Made by a program: the position numbers and the translations under genes
Assembly (NCBI GenBank): GCA_037441725.1
Contig: JBBIRT010000154.1
Coordinates: 1 to 7,216, forward strand
DNA: 7,216 bases
Reading direction: 5' to 3'
From: JBBIRT01 sp037441725
GTDB lineage: Bacteria; Desulfobacterota; BSN033; UBA1163
Notes under the pieces: model-generated
Database searches by the model: none
The model's input: the letters and a program-made list of their open reading frames with translations, nothing else
What the model was told of the DNA's origin: nothing
Part shown: one piece after another, positions 1-4,856 of the stretch
Layout: every line of letters begins with the position of its first letter
Numbering within the stretch: the stretch's first letter is position 1

Positions 1-1426
1 TTTCAATCAGAGGGAGAAAGGCAAAATTTTCATAGATTCCCTGGATGGAGTCGTCAAATCCCATCTTGCCAGGATTGAGAATGTTATTGGGATCGAGGGC
101 CTTTTTAATCGCCTTCATCACCTCAAGGGTTTCTCCTAACTCCTTTTTAATATAGGGCGATTTAGCCATTCCTGTTCCATGTTCAGCCGTAAGGGTCCCT
201 CGAAGTCGAATGGTCAGGTCAATGAGGTCTTTGGCCACTTCTTTGATTGTATCCCACTGTTCCTTATTTCTGGGGTCAGAGATGATGATTGGATGGATAT
301 TCCCATCCCCGATATGGCCAAATGTGTTAATGGGCATGTGATATTTCTCTGAGATTTTCTTGATTTCTGTAATAGCTTCAGGAATTTTGGTGATGGGAAT
401 TCCTGGATCGTCCATAATGGATTGCATCCTTGATCCCCTCTTCACCTTTGAGAGGGATGCCACAATTCCCTGGCGAGCTGCCCACATCTTCAGACGTTTT
501 GCAGGATCATCCTCCCATCGATTTTCAATCCCGTTGTTGGCCTTGCAGATCTTATTGATTTTCTCTATATTCTCTTGAACGGCCTTTTTGTTCCCATCAA
601 TTTCTATAAAGAGGAGGCATCCAACCTCATCCGGAATATGAAGCCCCATGGCCTTATTGACCACATCAATGGTCACTTTATCGAGGATCTCACAGGAGGA
701 GAGGGCAATTCCCGAGGTCAAAATTTCCCGCACGGCTTTCCCAGCATCCAGGGTTGAGGAAAACCGTGCCTCTGCAAAAGCAATATACTCAGGGATAGGA
801 AGAATCTTTAAGATGATCTTGGTGATGATGCCCAGGGTTCCCTCAGCGTTGGTAAAGAGTTGAGTTAGATCATATCCTGATGAAGTCTTTCCAAGGACAG
901 ATCCTGTGTTGATGACTCGTCCGTCTGCCAATACCACCTCCAGACCCAGGACATAATGCTTGGTGGTTCCATACTTGAGCGCTCGATTTCCACTGGCATT
1001 GGTTGAAACCATTCCTCCTAAGGAGGCTAAATTGGCACTTCCTGGATCAGGTGGGAAAAAATGGGTGGGGGCAAGCGCTGCATTGAGATTGTTACAGATG
1101 ACTCCAGGTTCAACTACCACAAATCCATTTTCTTTATCTATTTCTAAGATACGGTCCATCCGGCTTAGGTCTAAGAGGATTCCCCCTTTAGCTGCAAGGG
1201 CTCCTCCTACAGCGCTGGTTCCTGATCCTCGCGGGGTGACGGGGATCTTTTTCTCATTGGCCAGGGCCATATTTCTTGAAACTTCTTCGGTTGTTTTAAC
1301 AAAGACGATCACATCTGGAACGGCCTCGTGGACTGAAAGGTCTCTTGAATAGCAAAGTCTTTCGATTTCATCCGTCCTAACATTTTCCTTCCCCACAATC
1401 TTGATCAAATCTTGGATAACATCCAT
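1..1426 (-). CDS. glcD: GlcD/D-lactate dehydrogenase-type FAD-binding oxidase (partial, C-terminus off the left edge)
   Basis: This gene encodes a flavoprotein of the GlcD/Dld family, which oxidises 2-hydroxyacids such as glycolate or D-lactate to 2-oxoacids. I translated 475 residues with no stop before the window edge. The N-terminal FAD_binding_4 domain shows the FAD loop PRGSGTS (residues 65-71), FPPDPGS (124-130) and SSGYDL with EGTLGI (182-200). The C-terminal FAD-oxidase domain shows FGHIGDGNIHP (369-379) and AEHGTG (414-419). DPNNILNPGKM (445-455) normally lies close to the C-terminus of this family, yet at least 20 more residues follow, so a fused Fe-S domain (GlcF-like) or a tail is possible. 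The ATG is preceded by AGGAG at 7 nt and by an in-frame TGA eight codons upstream, which fixes the start. The gene lies 126 nt downstream of the flx genes with its own promoter candidate. The substrate cannot be read from the sequence; the symbol is family level only. Confidence 0.9.
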   Translation of the reverse strand, partial: MDVIQDLIKIVGKENVRTDEIERLCYSRDLSVHEAVPDVIVFVKTTEEVSRNMALANEKKIPVTPRGSGTSAVGGALAAKGGILLDLSRMDRILEIDKENGFVVVEPGVICNNLNAALAPTHFFPPDPGSANLASLGGMVSTNASGNRALKYGTTKHYVLGLEVVLADGRVINTGSVLGKTSSGYDLTQLFTNAEGTLGIITKIILKILPIPEYIAFAEARFSSTLDAGKAVREILTSGIALSSCEILDKVTIDVVNKAMGLHIPDEVGCLLFIEIDGNKKAVQENIEKINKICKANNGIENRWEDDPAKRLKMWAARQGIVASLSKVKRGSRMQSIMDDPGIPITKIPEAITEIKKISEKYHMPINTFGHIGDGNIHPIIISDPRNKEQWDTIKEVAKDLIDLTIRLRGTLTAEHGTGMAKSPYIKKELGETLEVMKAIKKALDPNNILNPGKMGFDDSIQGIYENFAFLPLIE

Positions 1427-1433
1427 GACCGCT

Positions 1434-1438
1434 CTCCT
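1434..1438 (-). promoter_or_regulatory. Ribosome binding site of the GlcD-type gene
   Basis: AGGAG on the minus strand, 7 nt before the ATG at 1426. A second, longer match (AAGGAG, 1458-1453) lies further upstream but has no ATG, GTG or TTG at a suitable distance, so it is probably not used. Confidence 0.75.
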
Positions 1439-1462
1439 GAGGTAGATTCAACTCCTTCTCGT

Positions 1463-1491
1463 TTTATAAAATAGAAAGGCTTCTTTTTCAA
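1463..1491 (-). promoter_or_regulatory. Sigma70-type promoter candidate for the GlcD-type gene
   Basis: On the minus strand TTGAAA (1491-1486) is separated by exactly 17 nt from TATAAA (1468-1463). Both hexamers are close to the bacterial sigma70 consensus. Transcription would start near 1456 and give a leader of about 30 nt before the ATG at 1426. It sits in the only sizeable intergenic gap of the window, which fits a separate or additional transcript for the FAD oxidase. The region is AT-rich, so chance similarity remains possible. Confidence 0.55.
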
Positions 1492-1552
1492 TTGCCTGAT
1501 AGATAAAGAGGATATGGTTGAGAGTAAAGGCAAGGATGAATAAAACCAATCT

Positions 1553-2398
1553 TTAATCATCTCTGGGTAGGTTTTTTAATTGGGCATAGTTAAAGACAGG
1601 CCCATCTTTACAGACATAAAGATGGCCGATGTTGCAGCGGCCGCATTTTCCAATCCCACATTTCATCCTCCGCTCTAAGGAGGTATAGATTCGCTCATCA
1701 GGGAATTGGAGGGCTACCAATTTGGGTAAAGTAAATTTGATCATCATGGGAGGTCCGCAGATGACGGCTATGGTATTCTCTGAAGATGGAGCCAACTCCT
1801 CCAAGACATTGGGTACAAGTCCAACCTTTCCTTTCCAATCTTTATCCCCCCAATCCACCGTGACCACTAAATGGATATCCTCTCTCTTTTGCCACGAGTT
1901 CAATTCTTCCTTGTAGAGGAGGAGACCTGGCATCCTGGCTCCATAGATTACTGTAATCTGGTTGACCTGAGATCGATTTGCAGGATGAAGGAAGTAGGTG
2001 ATCAGGGAACGTAATGTGGTGAAGGCAAATCCTCCTCCAATGACTAAAAGATTTTTCCCCTTAAAGAGTTCCATTGGATAACCGTTGCCCAATGGACCCC
2101 GAATCCCGATCTCGCTGCCTTCTTCAATATGATGGAGGGCAGTGGTGACCACCCCTGCTTTGTTGATGGTGAATGTGAGCCTTCCATCCTCGGTAGGGGA
2201 AGAGGCAATCCCAAAAGGAGCTTCCCCTTTTCCGAAAATCGAAAGTTCACAGAATTGGCCCGGGATGAAGTGAAAGGCCTGCGCATCTTCCTCCTTCAAG
2301 AATTTGAGTTCGAGGGTACGGAGCATGTGATCGGTCGTCTCAATGTATGCTCTTTTTACCACCGCTGGAATGGGAAGATAGGGGTTCTTCACTTTCAT
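1553..2398 (-). CDS. flxA: FAD/NAD(P)-binding oxidoreductase subunit with C-terminal [2Fe-2S] cluster (FlxA / HydG-like)
   Basis: This 281-residue protein belongs to the ferredoxin-reductase/PyrK/HydG group and is the likely NAD(P)H-reactive subunit. Domains in order: a flavin-binding barrel (about 10-110) with FIPGQF (44-49), PFGIASS (61-67) and GPLGNGYP (101-108); a nucleotide-binding fold (about 115-230) with GGGFAFTTLRSLI (121-133), YGAR (152-155) and CGPPMM (214-219); and a C-terminal [2Fe-2S] site with C247, C252, C255 and C263. The arginine of the common RxYS flavin motif is replaced by PFGIASS, which I recall as usual for this branch. It is the last gene of the hdrA-flx run and its ATG overlaps the preceding stop by 4 bp (ATGA). 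In known FlxABCD-HdrABC systems this subunit oxidises or reduces NAD(H) and passes electrons to the 4Fe-4S subunits. A sulfhydrogenase or sulfite-reductase gamma subunit is the main alternative, but no hydrogenase or siroheme gene is nearby. Confidence 0.88.
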   Translation of the reverse strand: MKVKNPYLPIPAVVKRAYIETTDHMLRTLELKFLKEEDAQAFHFIPGQFCELSIFGKGEAPFGIASSPTEDGRLTFTINKAGVVTTALHHIEEGSEIGIRGPLGNGYPMELFKGKNLLVIGGGFAFTTLRSLITYFLHPANRSQVNQITVIYGARMPGLLLYKEELNSWQKREDIHLVVTVDWGDKDWKGKVGLVPNVLEELAPSSENTIAVICGPPMMIKFTLPKLVALQFPDERIYTSLERRMKCGIGKCGRCNIGHLYVCKDGPVFNYAQLKNLPRDD

Positions 2399-3447
2399 GA
2401 GGATGATCTCTCTTCGTATTTCTTAGGCCTTTTTGGAGAAGTCCAGAGGATTGCCTTACGAATATCAAAATGAACGGGGCAGTAAAGGATACATCGGCCA
2501 CATCCAACACAAGCTACTTGACCATATATTTTGGGGTAGTAATTAAATTTATGCATGATCCTCTGTCTTGTTCGTTCTCGACCCGTGGGACGGGGATTAT
2601 GCCCTGAGGTTTCCAAAGAATAGAGGGGAGAGAGGCAGGAGTCCCAGTTTCTTACCCTTTGACCCCTTTGGGGTCCCCCCTCATCAACCATATCGAAACA
2701 ATGGCAGGTAGGACATAAATAGGTACAGATTCGACACCCCACACATTTCTCATGAACCCTGTTCCAGAAGGTACTTTCCATCATAAGGTCTAATCTTTTT
2801 TCGATACCCTCCACCGGGACAGAGGAGTCAACCTTTTGAAAAGCTTTTGATTCAATGAGTTGGGCAGTATTGAGATCTTCTTCGCTGGGCTCTTTTAAGA
2901 ATTTATTTTCTTGAAAGGATAGACCCTTCCCTGTGATCCCTTCCATCAGAAAGGACTCTCCAAGATCGATGAGAAAGAGATCTGATCCCTCCCTCAAAAA
3001 GGGGCTTCCTCCGGTGGAGGTACAGAAGCAAGTGGAGAGGGGATGGTTACAGGCAAGACCCATGATAATGGTCTTCCTCCTTTTTTCAAGGAAATAGACA
3101 TCGATCGATTCTCCACTCATAAAGACCTTTTCAATGATGGAGATTGCCTTGATCTCACATGGTTTTGCTCCTAAAAGGATCCGTTCCCTCTCTATTTCTT
3201 CTAAAGAAATGGTTTGAGTCTGTCCTCCTCTCTTCTCATAGTGAAACATGACTTCGGATTGCGGGAAGAAGACCTCTTTGGCTGGTTTCTGGGTAAAGAG
3301 TTGATTGAGGTAGACCTCTTCGGGCTGATTGATCTTTTTAAACTCAGAGACCCCTTCGGTTAATTTCACAGGGGCAAAGAGATCATAATCCTCCATGAGG
3401 CCTTGTAAAAATTTTTGGAAATCTTTTTTTTCCAATTTCCATTTCAT
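2395..3447 (-). CDS. flxB: Two-[4Fe-4S] electron-transfer protein, HydB/AsrA family (FlxB-like)
   Basis: This 350-residue soluble protein resembles the beta subunit of sulfhydrogenase (HydB) and the AsrA subunit of anaerobic sulfite reductase. The N-terminal part (about 1-200) has no cluster motif but carries the family signature GAKPCEIKAI (93-102) and cysteines C133, C140 and C142. The C-terminal part binds two [4Fe-4S] clusters: C235, C238, C241, C245, followed by an extra C248 and C250, and C313, C316, C319, C323. Between them stand RNWDSC (266-271) and the family stretch around NPRPTGRERTRQR (284-296). It would relay electrons between the FAD/NAD subunit encoded next and the FlxC/FlxD side. 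Start and stop both overlap neighbours by 4 bp (ATGA), and AGGA (3460-3457) lies 9 nt before the ATG. Which of the two dicluster proteins is FlxB and which FlxC is my assignment; the family call is firmer than the letter. Confidence 0.85.
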   Translation of the reverse strand: MKWKLEKKDFQKFLQGLMEDYDLFAPVKLTEGVSEFKKINQPEEVYLNQLFTQKPAKEVFFPQSEVMFHYEKRGGQTQTISLEEIERERILLGAKPCEIKAISIIEKVFMSGESIDVYFLEKRRKTIIMGLACNHPLSTCFCTSTGGSPFLREGSDLFLIDLGESFLMEGITGKGLSFQENKFLKEPSEEDLNTAQLIESKAFQKVDSSVPVEGIEKRLDLMMESTFWNRVHEKCVGCRICTYLCPTCHCFDMVDEGGPQRGQRVRNWDSCLSPLYSLETSGHNPRPTGRERTRQRIMHKFNYYPKIYGQVACVGCGRCILYCPVHFDIRKAILWTSPKRPKKYEERSSS

Positions 3448-4388
3448 TTGATAAAATCCTGATGGTCATCCATTCTAAAAGTAGATAGGGGAGGAGAGGC
3501 TTCTAAATCGATTCCAGTTTCAAAGTTGAAGAGATCCTTTACCTCCTGATTCAATTTTTGGGTAAGATAGGTCAGCCTGATTTCCATTGGGCATGCCCGC
3601 TCACAGGCTCCACATCCTGAACACCTTCCGGTCTGATGATAGGCCCGGACAATATGATAGAACATTAAATCTGAAGGCAACTGCCCCCTTTCAATCCACT
3701 TTGGATTTGAACTGTCCACAAAGCACTCTTCACAATAACACATTGGACAGACTTCCCTACAAGCATAACAGCGAATGCAGCGACTGACTTCCTTCTTGAA
3801 ATAATCCCAGCGCCCTTCAGGGGACTTCTCCTCAAACGCTTTCACTTCCGGAAGAATTTCCGTAAGGGGAGATTCTTCGACCGGGTCACCCATGAGAACA
3901 TCGGTGTGCAGAGGGGTACGATGGATACATGTCTGGCAGGAAGAATAAAAAAATTGATCCCGCCTCAGAGTAGTTTTAAACTCTTCCCCTTCCAAAAAGA
4001 TTTGGTCTCCTTCTTCAAAGGCGTGAAGGATCTCACCTTGAACCGCCCTCTTCACCTTCCTACGGTCAACCATCCTCTGACAGGGGACTCCAATCAAAAA
4101 TAGTTGATCCCGTTTGAATCGCTTTTCCAGCGTGAGGGCAACAATGGAACGGGCATCACATCCTTTAACCACGACACCGACTTTAAATTGATTGAATTTG
4201 TGAAGGTAGACAGCCAGATTATTTTCACAGAAGGAGTTCCAGACTAAGTGATCAGCTCCTTCAGGGGTTCTGATAAAAAGGGGAGTCGTTCGAAGGGGAA
4301 GTGTCCATTCTCCAAAACCAATGACGAGATCCACCTTTTTTGTCCTTAGAAGATCTTTAGCTATTTCTCTGATTTTTTCTTGAATCAT
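3444..4388 (-). CDS. flxC: Two-[4Fe-4S] electron-transfer protein with FrhB-like N-terminal part (FlxC-like)
   Basis: This 314-residue soluble iron-sulfur protein is of the type found beside MvhD and HdrA in anaerobes. Its N-terminal half holds KGCDARSI (75-82), similar to the F420-hydrogenase beta (FrhB) family, plus C103 in GVPCQRM and a CxxC pair at C151/C154. The C-terminal half has C204, C207, C210, C214 with extra cysteines C217, C219 and C222, then a second cluster site C256, C259, C262, C266. The layout parallels the adjacent 350-residue protein, so the two are probably paralogues. It begins 9 nt after the flxD stop, with only weak SD-like purines (AGTAGG) close to the ATG, and ends in a 4-bp ATGA overlap with the next gene; translation is likely coupled. 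No nitrite-reductase, hydrogenase or F420 context is visible, so a relay between NAD(P)H subunit and FlxD/HdrA is the best reading. Confidence 0.82.
   Translation of the reverse strand: MIQEKIREIAKDLLRTKKVDLVIGFGEWTLPLRTTPLFIRTPEGADHLVWNSFCENNLAVYLHKFNQFKVGVVVKGCDARSIVALTLEKRFKRDQLFLIGVPCQRMVDRRKVKRAVQGEILHAFEEGDQIFLEGEEFKTTLRRDQFFYSSCQTCIHRTPLHTDVLMGDPVEESPLTEILPEVKAFEEKSPEGRWDYFKKEVSRCIRCYACREVCPMCYCEECFVDSSNPKWIERGQLPSDLMFYHIVRAYHQTGRCSGCGACERACPMEIRLTYLTQKLNQEVKDLFNFETGIDLEASPPLSTFRMDDHQDFIK
3457..3460 (-). promoter_or_regulatory. Ribosome binding site within flxC for flxB
   Basis: AGGA on the minus strand, 9 nt before the ATG at 3447 and inside the end of the upstream gene. Together with the ATGA overlap it supports the chosen start and coupled translation. 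Confidence 0.5.
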
Positions 4389-4397
4389 TTTCCTACT

Positions 4398-4829
4398 CTA
4401 TGAAAAAAGGGTTGTGCTAAAGCGTGTGTTGGGACCTAATCCCTTAATTTTCTCAACCATCTCTGAGACGACTTGAGCAAATTTACCTCCCTCTGCTGCT
4501 GAGACCCAAGAGAATTGGATCCGACCTTCTTCAATTCCGAGGTATTCAAGGAACCGTTTAAGGGTGACGGACTTTCTCCTTCCCACATAATTCCCGCTGA
4601 GATAATGGCAGTCTCCTGGATGGCAGCCAGAGACCAGAACACCATCTATTCCACTCTGCAGGGCCTTGAGAATGAAAAGAGGATTGATTCTCCCTGAACA
4701 GGGAACACGGATGACCCTTATATTCGGAGGATACTGGATCCTTGATGTTCCAGCCAAGTCTGCACCTGCATAAGAACACCAATTACAAAGAAAGGCTAAT
4801 ATTTTGGGTTCCCAATGGTCTTCCATCAT
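4398..4829 (-). CDS. flxD: MvhD-family [2Fe-2S] hydrogenase/Hdr-linking subunit (FlxD)
   Basis: This 143-residue protein matches the whole MvhD/FlpD family, the small [2Fe-2S] adaptor that docks on HdrA and feeds it electrons from a hydrogenase, formate dehydrogenase or Flx module. Conserved elements are CNWCSYAGADLAG (C15, C18), RVPCSGR (C44), GCHPGDCHY (C69, C74) and WVSAAEGGKFA near residues 108-118. Length is normal for a free-standing MvhD; it is not fused to HdrA as in some anaerobes. Two adjacent ATG codons (4829 and 4826) are possible starts; the AAGGGTGA just upstream suits either. It follows hdrA after 27 nt and precedes flxC by 9 nt. Since no hydrogenase large or small subunit lies here and an NAD(P)H module does, the electron source is inferred to be the FlxABC proteins. 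Confidence 0.95.
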   Translation of the reverse strand: MMEDHWEPKILAFLCNWCSYAGADLAGTSRIQYPPNIRVIRVPCSGRINPLFILKALQSGIDGVLVSGCHPGDCHYLSGNYVGRRKSVTLKRFLEYLGIEEGRIQFSWVSAAEGGKFAQVVSEMVEKIKGLGPNTRFSTTLFS

Positions 4830-4856
4830 CTGTTCACCCTTTAAAAAGGAATAGCT

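Noticed and set aside
960..1352. 130-residue open frame on the plus strand
   Set aside because: Antisense to the GlcD-type gene within its FAD-binding domain; no domain or ribosome site of its own.
1461..1470. TTTTATAAAA palindrome as an operator
   Set aside because: It is fully explained by the -10 element in an AT-rich stretch and has no second copy nearby.
1476..1496. AGGC...GCCT inverted repeat after flxA as a terminator
   Set aside because: The stem is only about four pairs with a 13-nt loop, and it overlaps the promoter candidate; too weak to call.
2129..2473. 114-residue open frame on the plus strand
   Set aside because: Spans the flxA/flxB junction antisense; composition is that of a shadow frame.
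3424..3431. Run of eight A on the coding strand at codons 6-8 of flxB, fitting an A AAA AAA slippery heptamer
   Set aside because: A -1 shift meets a stop after a few codons, and no downstream stimulatory structure was evident; probably just lysine codons, though polymerase slippage there is possible.
1553..3447. Sulfhydrogenase (HydBG) or anaerobic sulfite reductase (AsrAB) subunits
   Set aside because: The two proteins are homologous to these subunits, but no [NiFe] hydrogenase or siroheme subunit is adjacent, while MvhD and HdrA are; the Flx reading fits better.
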